64,000 nucleotides of DNA from a virus. Of the stretch, positions 22,022 to 30,492 are shown one piece after another. Where the stretch lies: positions 1-64,000 of the IMG/VR virus record IMGVR_UViG_3300034068_000734; one strand, given 5' to 3'. Made by a program: the position numbers and the translations under genes. Each line of letters opens with the position of its first letter. Position 1 is the stretch's first letter. The notes beneath the pieces are model-generated. The model was given only the letters and a program-made list of their open reading frames with translations. It had not been told where the DNA came from and did not search any database.

Positions 22022-22845
22022 GCGAACTTGCGATAGGTGGTGCGTGAGATGGCATCGCCCAGTCCCCGTATCCGCGTTCCTGCGGGTACTTCTCCCGGGT
22101 CCTTGCCTCCGATACTGCCCCAGGGGTATGACATACAAGGGGCGATATTGGTCATGGATGCCTCGGCACGTTGCATTGCCGAGCGTCCTGCATCATCGTC
22201 ATCGAAGGCGGCCACGACCAGATACGGTGCGAGATCCTCGACGATGCGAGCCTGTGGGGAGTGGAGCCCAGCTCCGAAGCAGCCCAGGACTGTCCAATGG
22301 CCCGGAATGCCGTCCTGAGCGAGCGCCATGACGTCGGCCGCGCCCTCGACGAGGACGACGACCGGGTTGGGCTTGATATGCCCGTAGAGCGTCCGGGAGG
22401 TGCTCACCCCGAACGGGTAGCGGTACTTCGGCTGCTCGTCCGACCTGACCACGACCCCCACCGGCCTGCCTGCGGTGTCACGGACCGGGTAGGTCGGCAG
22501 GCCGCTGACAGGGTGGGTGCCGCACCGGTACTCCGATGCGACGTCGTGCCCGAACCGGGACACCCAGTAGGGGCTGGGTTCATGCGCATCGAACAGGTCC
22601 AGCCACGACTCGGTCATGACCCGCTGCGGGCTGGTGCCCCTCATCACATCGAGGAGTTCCTTCGCCTCAGGGATGAGATCAAGGCCGTCGACAGCGCCAT
22701 GGGCGGAGCAGGCGTAACACACCCACAGGCCCTTAATCACGTTGACGGACGCCGAGGCGTTGGTGTCGTCGTGGACGTGGCACTTGAAGGGCCGTTCCGT
22801 GCCTCTCCCTGTTGCGAGCGCCTCCGCGAGGGTGTGGGTGCTCAC
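22018..22845 (-). CDS. DnaG-type primase
   Basis: 275 residues; GTG start taken for the GTGA overlap. CHC2-like zinc site (FKCHVHDDTNAS ... VCYACSAHG), then a TOPRIM domain with the catalytic Glu in VVLVEGAADVMALAQ (near 167) and the DxD in VVAAFDDDDAGRSA. Shorter than cellular DnaG and lacking the helicase-binding C-terminus. Together with the helicase and polymerase it forms a nearly self-sufficient replication set. Confidence 0.9.
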   Translation of the reverse strand: MSTHTLAEALATGRGTERPFKCHVHDDTNASASVNVIKGLWVCYACSAHGAVDGLDLIPEAKELLDVMRGTSPQRVMTESWLDLFDAHEPSPYWVSRFGHDVASEYRCGTHPVSGLPTYPVRDTAGRPVGVVVRSDEQPKYRYPFGVSTSRTLYGHIKPNPVVVLVEGAADVMALAQDGIPGHWTVLGCFGAGLHSPQARIVEDLAPYLVVAAFDDDDAGRSAMQRAEASMTNIAPCMSYPWGSIGGKDPGEVPAGTRIRGLGDAISRTTYRKFA

Positions 22846-23141
22846 GTATGTTCTGCGATCCACGCGGCAACAAGCAGCGTTGCTCGTTCGGCTGGCAATT
22901 CGGCTTTGGAGAAGTCGCCGTCTTCGACCATGTCCGCATACAGCGAATAGACACTCTGGTACCGGACTTGAATCCCCTGAGAATGCAACTTCCCGATGGC
23001 TGTGCGCGTCACTGTCGCGCCGAAGGCCCGCGCTTCATCAGTTGGCGCTTCTGGCCAAAGTCTCCGGTGGTGGGTGATTTGGTGCATATGCCAGCGCGAA
23101 AGTATGGCTGCTCCATGCTGCCGATCGGTGTCGGTGCTCAC
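22842..23141 (-). CDS. Hypothetical protein, 99 aa
   Basis: GTG start with GTGA overlap on both sides. His/Arg-rich N-terminus (RWHMHQITHHRRLWPE), helical C-terminus (AELPAERATLLVAAWI). Possible small nucleic-acid-binding protein; unknown. Confidence 0.6.
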   Translation of the reverse strand: MSTDTDRQHGAAILSRWHMHQITHHRRLWPEAPTDEARAFGATVTRTAIGKLHSQGIQVRYQSVYSLYADMVEDGDFSKAELPAERATLLVAAWIAEHT

Positions 23142-23440
23142 GTAGCCACCTCGTAAGGCTCCAGGACCGTCTCCCAGTCGGGGCACATGACCCCAGGCCA
23201 GAACACCAGCATGTAGTTGGGGCCCTGCGGTTCAATGATCGCGTCGCGGCCGAGCGTGTCGACGAGTTCGTCGCTGCCGATGACGCGGGCGATGGCGATT
23301 CCGAGTGCGACGACCTTGTCCGTGTCGAGCATGATGCCGAAGCAGTGGCTGCGGTCCTCGTCGTAGCAGAGGGTGACGGCGTCCTTGCCGAGGCGCATCT
23401 CTTCGAGCAGTCCGTTGACGTGGTTGTTGCTGATGTTCAT
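23138..23440 (-). CDS. Hypothetical protein, 100 aa
   Basis: AAGGAGACCAGCA precedes ATG. Alpha/beta pattern (CFGIMLDTDKVVALGIAIARVIG). No catalytic motif recognised. First gene after the 118-base gap downstream of the helicase. Confidence 0.6.
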   Translation of the reverse strand: MNISNNHVNGLLEEMRLGKDAVTLCYDEDRSHCFGIMLDTDKVVALGIAIARVIGSDELVDTLGRDAIIEPQGPNYMLVFWPGVMCPDWETVLEPYEVAT

Positions 23441-23558
23441 TGCTGGTCTCCTTGTTGTGGTGTTGTTGTGGTGTTGCGTTTGGTTCCGTGGGGACGGCGG
23501 CGCTTCCCTTCGCTTCAAGCCGCTCCGCTTCTGTCACGGCTTTCACCGCCCCCACGGG

Positions 23559-24842
23559 TCAGTGGGCCTCGGCGATCTCGCGGTCGGCTTCCATGAGGGA
23601 CAGGGCGGTATCTGCGCCGATGTCCTCGAACCTGCGCAGCCCCGGCTCGAACCGGGCGTACCAGCGGGCCCCTGAGGTCCCGTGGCGGTTCTTCACGAGT
23701 GAGTACTCGTGGACGCGGCTGACGTTCTTGTCCCGCTGGATGGTGACGAGGACGTCTGCGTCCTGCCCGAGTGCGTCTGACTGGGCGAGATGCTCAGGGG
23801 ATGCGTCCCGGCTCCTTGCCCCTTCGCGGTTGACCTGCGCGGCCGACACGATGGGGATGGAATGCTCCAGGGCGACTTCCTTGAGCTGGTTGGAGATCAT
23901 CGCCGCAGCCCGCCAGTCCTCGACTGCGCGCTGGCCGGTGGCCGAGCGCATGAGGCCTATGTAGTCAACGATTGCGATCGAGCCGTCCTCGTGGTTGGCC
24001 GCGATGACAGACGCATCAACGGGTCCACCTGTGGGGTCGGCTATGTCAACGCGACCGCACCTCCCAGCCCATTCGTCCATGAGCTCAGCGCGCTCCGACT
24101 TGCCGAGGTCCTCCCACACTCCGTGGTAGGCATCGCGCAGGGCAATCATGTGGAGCCGATCGACGACTTCCCTCGTGCTCATCTCCAGGCTGTAGAACTT
24201 CACGTTCCAGCCGGCCTCCGCTGCTGCGACGGCGATAGTGAGGAGCTTCCAGCTCTTCCCCACTCCGAGGCGTGCCGCGATATACCAGAGGTTGCCGGGG
24301 GCGATGCCTCCAGTGAGGCGGGTGAGGCGGCCATCACCACCGAGATCCACTGGTACCCGGGAGAGGCGTGCATCCACGTCGAGGATGTCGTAGTCGGTGA
24401 TGGAACTGGACTTCGAAGTGCCGATCACGTACCTGCCAAGGCCTTGCATGAGCCGCTGGTAGGCCTCGTAGGTGTCGGCATCCGGATCACCGACTTCAGT
24501 GAGGTAGTCGCTGACCTCCCTACGGGTTCCGCGGAAGTTCCATGCCCTGATGAGGTTCGCTGCTGCCCAGTACGGGTCCTGGTTGACCATGTAGGCGAAT
24601 GCCGGGTACTTGCGGCGTACCAGCCCGAGGTCAGGTGCCCTGCCTGCGCGTGCCTGGTGGTCGAGGCAGAAGTTGTGGATCTGCCTGGTGGTCATGATGT
24701 GGTGGTCGAGGACTTTGTATGTCTCCGGCGAGTACTGGCCGCAGTCGATGAGTGCCGAGATGAGGAGTGATTCCGGGATGAGGTGCTTGTCCCGCTCTTC
24801 CTTGATGTCGTAGACGTTGTCGTCGTAGATTGAAAGTGTCAC
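23559..24842 (-). CDS. dnaB-like: DnaB-type replicative helicase
   Basis: 427 residues. GTG start with the recurrent GGAGACCTGC leader. RecA-fold motifs: Walker A in AARLGVGKSWKLL (near 193-205), motif H1a-like FYSLEMSTREV, Walker B in IAIVDYIGLM (near 290), and SAAQVNREG plus the basic loop KNRHGTSG near the end. The N-terminal domain (ESLLISALIDCGQYSPETYKVL) matches DnaB primase-interacting domains. First well-supported gene of the leftward replication operon, behind the promoter at 25065-25093. Confidence 0.93.
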   Translation of the reverse strand: MTLSIYDDNVYDIKEERDKHLIPESLLISALIDCGQYSPETYKVLDHHIMTTRQIHNFCLDHQARAGRAPDLGLVRRKYPAFAYMVNQDPYWAAANLIRAWNFRGTRREVSDYLTEVGDPDADTYEAYQRLMQGLGRYVIGTSKSSSITDYDILDVDARLSRVPVDLGGDGRLTRLTGGIAPGNLWYIAARLGVGKSWKLLTIAVAAAEAGWNVKFYSLEMSTREVVDRLHMIALRDAYHGVWEDLGKSERAELMDEWAGRCGRVDIADPTGGPVDASVIAANHEDGSIAIVDYIGLMRSATGQRAVEDWRAAAMISNQLKEVALEHSIPIVSAAQVNREGARSRDASPEHLAQSDALGQDADVLVTIQRDKNVSRVHEYSLVKNRHGTSGARWYARFEPGLRRFEDIGADTALSLMEADREIAEAH

Positions 24843-25027
24843 GCAGGTCTCCGTTCGCCAGTGTGCATTCGGTGGTAGTGGGTGGGTTGATCAGTCTGTC
24901 TCATAACTGCTGTGAATGTCTCAAGGACATGCATTTTGATTGCTGATTTGCTGCACGCGATGCTGCCGGGGCATGAGAAAAGCCCCCGGAGGATCTCCGA
25001 GGGCTTGATCGGTTCGGCAAGACTCAT
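24839..25027 (-). CDS. Doubtful leader ORF overlapping a terminator
   Basis: 62 codons from ATG (MSLAEPIKPSEILRG) to a GTGA overlap with the helicase start. The first third runs through the terminator hairpin at 24976-25006 and no ribosome-binding site is seen. It may be untranslated leader, or a leader peptide whose translation decides read-through. Confidence 0.25.
   Translation of the reverse strand: MSLAEPIKPSEILRGLFSCPGSIACSKSAIKMHVLETFTAVMRQTDQPTHYHRMHTGERRPA
24976..25006 (-). terminator. Terminator inside the helicase leader
   Basis: 12-bp stem with one mismatch (24980-24991 with 24995-25006), 3-base loop, followed leftward by TTTTCTC. It lies between the promoter at 25065-25093 and the helicase start at 24842, so it must be read through or antiterminated for replication genes to be expressed. 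Confidence 0.7.
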
Positions 25028-25064
25028 ATGCAAGCGGGCAGTATTGCCCTACCCACTAATGAGC

Positions 25065-25093
25065 ATTCTACCGGGTGATGTTTCACTATGCAA
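25065..25093 (-). promoter_or_regulatory. Leftward early promoter
   Basis: Reading leftward: TTGCAT (25088-25093), 17 bases, TAGAAT (25065-25070). Overlaps the edge of the phased GCAT array. Confidence 0.7.
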
Positions 25094-25158
25094 CGCTATG
25101 GTGCATTACCGTGCATATACCGGGGCAACAACAAGCATTGAAAGGCATTCAAGTGCTT
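25090..25158. promoter_or_regulatory. Phased GCAT repeat array in the divergent control region
   Basis: GCAT or GCTT/GCAA tetramers begin at 25103, 25113, 25125, 25135, 25145 and 25155 (steps of 10, 12, 10, 10, 10), with another at 25090. They stand between the leftward promoter at 25065 and the rightward promoter at 25157, so one bound protein array could control both arms. Confidence 0.55.
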
Positions 25159-25185
25159 GCGCTGCTTGACACAGGTGTGTAGACT
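25157..25185 (+). promoter_or_regulatory. Rightward promoter of the packaging operon
   Basis: TTGCGC (25157-25162), 17 bases, TAGACT (25180-25185). The same TAGACT -10 occurs at 28210 and 55695. A TTGACA at 25166 is too close to serve as -35. Confidence 0.55.
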
Positions 25186-25547
25186 CAACACGTCACGTGG
25201 CGAAGTAGCAGGGCAATTTGCTCCTCGCCATGACGCAATCACACAGGGGAGAAGCACTCGTGTGCTCTTGAACCTGAGAGGCAGACCTTCCAGTAGCCAA
25301 GCGCCACCTGCCCTGGTGGTGAGGCGGGCAGTCTAAGGGGAAGCAGCTACAACTCCAGAAGCGTCAGACAGCAACATTCAACGCCTCCCGCGCAGAGCGC
25401 GTCCGGCGTCAACAGCAACACTCGCATGCGTGATGGCGAACGACACCAACACGCATGCGACGAGCCACAGACACGCGCGCCACGCCCATGCCCTGACACA
25501 CGCCAGAAACACCAAACGGCACCAAGAATGAATCACCGTGTGCCAGA
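25186..25547 (+). other. 360-base leader without a convincing gene
   Basis: Contains GC-rich hairpin potential near 25199-25229 and a CCACC/GGTGG stem near 25310, two GGGGAGAAGC/GGGGAAGCAGC ribosome-binding-like spots followed by no long ORF, and an AC-rich second half. Two CRCATGCG motifs (25421-25430 and 25450-25458 area) repeat there. A His-rich 32-codon ORF (25433-25531) lacks a ribosome-binding site. Could be a regulatory leader or packaging site near terminase. Confidence 0.4.
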
Positions 25548-25748
25548 ATGCAGCGCATGAGACTTACAAGTACATCGCTGCGCACGGAAAACAACGACCT
25601 CAGGCTCACCATCAAAAGCCTCGTCGCAGAAAACATCAACCTCACAGCCCGCAACGCCCGACTCGAACTCACCCTCGAATCAGGGCAGCGGGCTGCTTTT
25701 GCATTCCCGGCAACCGTCAAGAAGAAGAAAGGGAAGACCAGCCCGTGA
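25548..25748 (+). CDS. 66-aa coiled-coil peptide
   Basis: First gene of the rightward operon. Start uncertain between 25548 and 25557; neither has a ribosome-binding site. A heptad-rich helix (RTENNDLRLTIKSLVAENINL) fills residues 12-50 and the end is Lys-rich. Its stop overlaps the next GTG. Likely a small DNA-associated or assembly peptide; unknown. Confidence 0.5.
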   Translation: MQRMRLTSTSLRTENNDLRLTIKSLVAENINLTARNARLELTLESGQRAAFAFPATVKKKKGKTSP

Positions 25749-26095
25749 CAACCAGACAGGCCCACACCCTTCACCGCATCAGCGACCCAGTCACCTCCCG
25801 GCAGGCAGCGCACGCCCTCGACACCACCAGCATGCGCGCAGCACTCCTCGCCGTATTCGCATGCAGCGCCGCAGGACTCACCAGCGAGGAAGCATCCACC
25901 CTCGCCGGATACGGTGCAGGAGCAGGCCCCTGGAAGCGCGTGTCAGACCTCGAATACGAGCAGCTCATCGAACGCGCCAAGACATCAGACGGCAAAGACA
26001 AGGTCCGCACAGCCGCATCAGGAAGAGCACAACTCGTTCGGGTTATCACCAGCGCCGGCATGGCAGAACACGCCTACCTGGGCAAGGCCTGCTGA
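25745..26095 (+). CDS. Winged-helix DNA-binding protein, 116 aa
   Basis: GTG with GTGA overlap. Helical array (DPVTSRQAAHALDTTSMRAALLAVFA, LTSEEASTLAGYGAGAGPWKRVSDLEYEQLIER) fits the winged-helix proteins commonly encoded beside phage terminases. It could be the true small terminase or a regulator of packaging genes. Confidence 0.6.
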   Translation: MTTRQAHTLHRISDPVTSRQAAHALDTTSMRAALLAVFACSAAGLTSEEASTLAGYGAGAGPWKRVSDLEYEQLIERAKTSDGKDKVRTAASGRAQLVRVITSAGMAEHAYLGKAC

Positions 26096-26262
26096 TGGCT
26101 GTCATCGGCTCAGTCATCACCATCGACGGTGAACGCCTCATGCTGTGGTGCGAGGCACCAGCCCAAGGACAGTGGTGGGCACGCAGACAGGACGGGAAGA
26201 CCACGGCACTCGTACGCAAATCCAAGGCCAAAGACACCGCTGGATCATGGGTGTGGGCATGA
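26095..26262 (+). CDS. 55-aa hypothetical protein
   Basis: TGATG overlap. Small beta-rich protein (VIGSVITIDGERLMLWCEAPA). No family. Confidence 0.5.
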   Translation: MAVIGSVITIDGERLMLWCEAPAQGQWWARRQDGKTTALVRKSKAKDTAGSWVWA

Positions 26263-26417
26263 AGCCGTGCGACTGCCAGGCGCAGAACCCCGTCTTGGGC
26301 AAGCCGTACCTCGTCGCGCACCTCATCGCCACACAGCTCCACAAGCAAGGAATGCGGCAAGTCAAATGCCCGAACTGCCACCTGTTCACTGTATGGACTG
26401 ACAAGAAGACGACATGA
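26259..26417 (+). CDS. 52-aa zinc-binding protein
   Basis: ATGA overlap. CDC near the N-terminus and CPNC near residue 40 form a zinc ribbon. Unknown role. Confidence 0.55.
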   Translation: MKPCDCQAQNPVLGKPYLVAHLIATQLHKQGMRQVKCPNCHLFTVWTDKKTT

Positions 26418-26623
26418 GCTTCGACCCAAATGAGAAACGTCCAAAGCATTGCTGGGTGCTGCGCACAAATGGCATCCACATCATGTACGCGTGCGCTCAC
26501 TGCAAGTTCAATCCCCGGCAACGGATGTGGCCATTCACGCCTGATGAGCATGTCAAAGTGGTCCAGTCGCTAGAGCAGCATTCGACGCACTGCTGGTTTG
26601 TGCGACACAAGGTGGCAATATGA
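26414..26623 (+). CDS. 69-aa Cys/His-rich protein
   Basis: ATGA overlap both sides. CAHC near residue 28 plus additional HC pairs (KHCW, THCW). Probably zinc-binding; directly upstream of terminase. Confidence 0.55.
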   Translation: MSFDPNEKRPKHCWVLRTNGIHIMYACAHCKFNPRQRMWPFTPDEHVKVVQSLEQHSTHCWFVRHKVAI

Positions 26624-28176
26624 CCGCGGAACTCACGAGGACCACACTCAGCCTCGACGACGACGGCAACCGCATCTACCCCAAGCTGCAACTGTCCCGG
26701 CCCCCAGCGAACCCTGAAGAACTCTGGTGGCTGGTCAAAGCACTATGGAACGTGGAGATCCCTCGGGTGAAAGTGTGCCCGGATCACGTCGCCCCATTCG
26801 ACGCCTTCTCGGAAGGCTACTTCGGCAATGAGAACAACTTCTGCCTCTGGTACGGGTCACGCGGAACTGGCAAAAGTTACATGCTCGCGCTCCTCGCCGT
26901 CACCAAGAGCATGGTGCAGGAGACGAACACCGTCCTCCTCGGCGGATCAATGGCTCAGGCCGCGAACGTCCAAGAGCACATCGAGAACATGCTCCTCACC
27001 CCAGGCGCACCCACATGGGCGGTCGCACGCCAGATCCAGACGGAGATCACGTTCAATGGCGGCAACTGGATCAGGCCACTTCCCGCATCGCAGAAGACCG
27101 TCCGAGGACCCCACCCTTCGAATACGTTCCTGGACGAGATCGATGAGATGGACGAGAAGGTGTACGACGCCGCCATGGGGCAGGCGATGGCGAAGCCGAA
27201 CGTACGCGGCATCGTCATCCCGGAGATGGTCGTTGCCTCCAGCACGTGGCAGAACCCGGTCGGGAACTTCTCACGGGTGCTCGGCATGTGCCGGGACAAG
27301 GGGCTGCCAGTCCGAACGTGGTGTTTTCAAGAAGTTTTGAGGACGGAGTCGAACCCGACTGGGTGGATGGACCCGGCCTTCATCGAGCGTAAGCGTGCCT
27401 CCGTCCCCGCCGAGCTGTTCCGCGTCGAATACGAACTGGGCGAGCCAGCAGGAGGATCGAGGGCATTCGACCTGGTCTTGTTGAACAAGGCCTTCACGCA
27501 GATGGACACTGTCAGCGAACGCCATAGTTCCGATGACGACGAATGGGTGTTCGAGGAGCCGCAGGCAACCGGCTGGTATGCGATCGGCGCTGACTGGGCG
27601 AAGGAGAAGGACAAGACGGTCATCGTCGTGGCCAGGGTGGACGAGAAGCCGTGGAGGATCGTGTACCTGCGGGCAGTGAACAGGAAGCCGTACCCGGAGA
27701 TGGCGGCAATGTTCAACGACGCCCTCATGAAGTATCAGGCGGTCGCCGCCCATGACGGCACGGGTATCGGCAACGTCATCAACGACTACATCGATGAGCG
27801 GGCCCACAAGGTGCTGATGGTGGGCAGGGGCCGGACGGAACTGCTCGTGGACTACATCAACGCGGTGGAGAAGGGCGTGTACCGGCTTCCGGCGAACACC
27901 CCGGCATTCGACGCGCACAAGGGCACGACAGTGGATGAGGTGTACGCGCCGGGGAAGTGGAACAGCCACTTGTCGGATTTCGTGGCGGCGTTCTCGATCA
28001 TGCACAACGCGGCAACGAAGCAGGCCCCTGCGGCTGCCGGTGAGGGCGTGAAGAAGACGGCGTACGTGTCCCGGTCGCAGCGTGACCTGGAGTACGGGCC
28101 ACAGGAGACGGTGATCGCAGTGATGGGTGACGTGCGGATGGTTGAGGGGGATTTCAACCCGTACTTGGTTACGTAG
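26620..28176 (+). CDS. terL: Terminase large subunit
   Basis: 518 residues, normal size. ATPase: Walker A in YGSRGTGKSYMLALL (near 78-88), Walker B in NTFLDEIDEMDE (near 168). Nuclease: first Asp in YAIGADWAKEKDKT (near 322), second in AAHDGTGIGNVIND (near 385), with a likely third acidic residue near SDFVAAFS. It cuts and pumps phage DNA into the procapsid through the portal encoded 8 kb downstream. Confidence 0.93.
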   Translation: MTAELTRTTLSLDDDGNRIYPKLQLSRPPANPEELWWLVKALWNVEIPRVKVCPDHVAPFDAFSEGYFGNENNFCLWYGSRGTGKSYMLALLAVTKSMVQETNTVLLGGSMAQAANVQEHIENMLLTPGAPTWAVARQIQTEITFNGGNWIRPLPASQKTVRGPHPSNTFLDEIDEMDEKVYDAAMGQAMAKPNVRGIVIPEMVVASSTWQNPVGNFSRVLGMCRDKGLPVRTWCFQEVLRTESNPTGWMDPAFIERKRASVPAELFRVEYELGEPAGGSRAFDLVLLNKAFTQMDTVSERHSSDDDEWVFEEPQATGWYAIGADWAKEKDKTVIVVARVDEKPWRIVYLRAVNRKPYPEMAAMFNDALMKYQAVAAHDGTGIGNVINDYIDERAHKVLMVGRGRTELLVDYINAVEKGVYRLPANTPAFDAHKGTTVDEVYAPGKWNSHLSDFVAAFSIMHNAATKQAPAAAGEGVKKTAYVSRSQRDLEYGPQETVIAVMGDVRMVEGDFNPYLVT

Positions 28177-28186
28177 GCAGCGATGC

Positions 28187-28215
28187 CTGCATTGGCGCAT
28201 TTTGGGGCATAGACT
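28187..28215 (+). promoter_or_regulatory. Rightward promoter / GCAT box before the fibre block
   Basis: CTGCAT (28187-28192), 17 bases, TAGACT (28210-28215), with GCAT boxes at 28197 and 28207 exactly 10 apart. One of the recurring gap motifs. Confidence 0.6.
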
Positions 28216-28244
28216 CGGAGCATTCTGATCCAAGGAGTCTGTCA

Positions 28245-29834
28245 GTGAACCAGAAGATGAGTGCGGAGCAGGCAGCGACCAGTGGCACGCTGCTGGGCGA
28301 GCCGTACAAGCCACCGGACCGCACGGGCACGTTCGACGTGCCGTCGTATGACGATGTCGCGGACTTGAACCAGTTGTTCAAGCGGTTCGCGAACACGGCG
28401 GTCGCCAATGGCGGCGACACGATGATCGGCGTCTACAACATTGCAGGGTCGTTGTACGTGAACGGCCAGCCGTTGAACCCGGCAGACGCGTACACACTGG
28501 TTGACAAGACGGCGTCATTCACGGTCGTGATCCAAGACGTTCTGGCTCAGTCACGCTTCATGTGCTCCTCGGCAACGGACATGGCCGTTGCGATGCCTGC
28601 GGACGGCACGACGTTGCCTGACGGCGCTCGGGTGACAATCGTCCAGGCGGGCAAGGGCAAGGTGACGGTCACCGGCTTAAACGTCATCGGCTCACAGAAG
28701 ACCGGCGGCCAGTATTCGACGCTTGAGGTGATGTGGCACGCAGGGAACTGGTGGTGCCTGTCTTCCGGCTCTGGTGGTGGCGGGGGCGGCACGGGAACCC
28801 CATCGGCTCCGATCATCGCGTTCAACGAGGACTTCACCGAGGTGACGTGGGTGCCGGTGAACGACGGCACGGCTGGCGTAACGATCGGTTACGGGGTGCT
28901 GGCGAACCCGCCTGACATCAGGTATCGGATCCTGCAACCGACAACCGAAGGGTCGCCGGTCATCATGGAGATCGACCGGGTCACTGGTGGCACGGATGTC
29001 ACGATCGAGGTGTGGGCGGTGAACTCGGCCGGGCGTGGCGAGTCATCGAACTCGCTGTCCCACACGTACCCGGCAGTCACGGCTACGGCGCTCACGGGTG
29101 CTTCCGGTGCCGGTTCGGTCACCTTGAACTGGAATGACGTGCCTGGCGTGACGGAATGGGATCTTGAATGGCGTGCGTCAGGCGACACGGTGTGGTCGTT
29201 GGTCCCCGACATCCCGAAGACGCTCTTCTCCTACACGGTAACTGAACTGCTGGAGAAGCCGTACCAGTTCAGGGTGTTCGCTGTGGTTGGATCGTCGTTC
29301 TCTGCTGCGTCGAACATCGCGGTTGTCACCCCTGGGCCTGCTGTTCCTCCGGTGGGGCCTGTGCTGTCCCATGATCCTGACACCGTCGGTAAATGGACGA
29401 TCACGAACTTTGACGCGCAGCTCACGTACAGCGTGACTGTCGACGATGGGCCTGTGCCGATCTTGAGCGGCAACAAGATGACGGTGTACGACACGCAGCA
29501 GCAGTTCACTGTGTCTGTTCGACGTGGTGCCGGGTTGCCTGCGAACACGACGGCGCAATGCACGCCGTACACGTACCCGTACACAGGTGGCTACTACCAG
29601 TGCACGAATCAGACGTATGACGAATGCGATGGCAATTCAGGGTACTGCCCGTGTGGGACTTGGCACCAGAGCGAGGGGTCATGCGCTGGCTGGGTGTGTC
29701 ATGCCGGGTATGACGTGCCCGGCTATTACTCGATCGGCGGTGGTGGTGCCGGTTGGACTGCTTCCTCTAATTCCGGTGCGACGTTCGGTTCACCCCCGAG
29801 CCCTCCGCCCGGGGAATGGTACCGGGTGCTGTGA
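28245..29834 (+). CDS. Large FN3 tail/fibre protein with Cys-rich C-terminus
   Basis: 529 residues; GTG after AAGGAGTCTGTCA. N-terminal virion-type region (SYDDVADLNQLFKRFANTAVANGGDTMIG), a glycine linker (GSGGGGGGTGTPS), then FN3-like domains (SAPIIAFNEDFTEVTWVPV; ATALTGASGAGSVTLNWNDV). The last 90 residues hold about ten Cys with aromatic residues (YYQCTNQTYDECDGNSGYC), an uncommon small disulfide- or metal-bonded module. Likely a host-binding appendage protein. Confidence 0.7.
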   Translation: MNQKMSAEQAATSGTLLGEPYKPPDRTGTFDVPSYDDVADLNQLFKRFANTAVANGGDTMIGVYNIAGSLYVNGQPLNPADAYTLVDKTASFTVVIQDVLAQSRFMCSSATDMAVAMPADGTTLPDGARVTIVQAGKGKVTVTGLNVIGSQKTGGQYSTLEVMWHAGNWWCLSSGSGGGGGGTGTPSAPIIAFNEDFTEVTWVPVNDGTAGVTIGYGVLANPPDIRYRILQPTTEGSPVIMEIDRVTGGTDVTIEVWAVNSAGRGESSNSLSHTYPAVTATALTGASGAGSVTLNWNDVPGVTEWDLEWRASGDTVWSLVPDIPKTLFSYTVTELLEKPYQFRVFAVVGSSFSAASNIAVVTPGPAVPPVGPVLSHDPDTVGKWTITNFDAQLTYSVTVDDGPVPILSGNKMTVYDTQQQFTVSVRRGAGLPANTTAQCTPYTYPYTGGYYQCTNQTYDECDGNSGYCPCGTWHQSEGSCAGWVCHAGYDVPGYYSIGGGGAGWTASSNSGATFGSPPSPPPGEWYRVL

Positions 29835-30463
29835 TGGAGTACGAGGTTGAGCAGGGCAATGCGATCGACATCGTCTGGGAACTTCCGGGTGTCGAGGATC
29901 TCCCGGACGGGAACATCACCCTCGATACAGTGAAGTCTTCGTTGACGCTCGCGTTTCCTGATGGGTCAGTGCGGGTATTGAGGCTGATGCGCGATGTCGT
30001 CATTCAGAGGGAACTTCCGTCGATGAAGGTCACGGCGCTCCTTCGTAAGGACGACACATCCGACTGGCCGATTGGCGACATCGGGTACGTGGCGGATTTT
30101 CTGCTCAAGGACGGGGCCGTGAGCAATCATGATGTCGGCACGATTTCGGTACTGCCATTGACGGGGAAGTTGAAAGCCAAGCCCGTGCGGCCGTGGAATC
30201 TGCTGAATCCATTGGAGATGCGGGTGTCCGCGGAGGAGCAGGCAGAGCGTCTTGCCGTGTGCAAGGGATGCCCAAGTTTGAAGAAGGGCGTCTGCGTTGA
30301 GTGCGGTTGCGTGATGAAATTGAAGTCGAAACTGGCCCGCGCCGCGTGCCCGAAGGGCTTGTGGGGTATGAGCGACAGCCCTATCCCGAATGAGGATGTC
30401 GGATCATTCAATGCGGAGCGTGAGCGAATCTTCGCGGAGCGGTTCCCTGACGACACGCCCTGA
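29834..30463 (+). CDS. Structural-associated zinc protein, 209 aa
   Basis: TGATG overlap. Beta-rich N-terminal half resembling baseplate/tail accessory proteins (ITLDTVKSSLTLAFPDGSVRVLRL). The C-terminal part has CKGCPSLKKGVCVECGCVMKLK, a zinc site of the DUF6171 type, and ends ACPKGLWGM. Such fusions occur in phage tail-fibre operons. Role unknown. Confidence 0.6.
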   Translation: MEYEVEQGNAIDIVWELPGVEDLPDGNITLDTVKSSLTLAFPDGSVRVLRLMRDVVIQRELPSMKVTALLRKDDTSDWPIGDIGYVADFLLKDGAVSNHDVGTISVLPLTGKLKAKPVRPWNLLNPLEMRVSAEEQAERLAVCKGCPSLKKGVCVECGCVMKLKSKLARAACPKGLWGMSDSPIPNEDVGSFNAERERIFAERFPDDTP

Positions 30464-30492
30464 ATCTGATGCCTCATAGTGTGGTGCGTGGG

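Noticed and set aside
25433-25531. 32-codon His-rich ORF
   Set aside because: No ribosome-binding site and AC-rich composition; kept only as part of the leader description.
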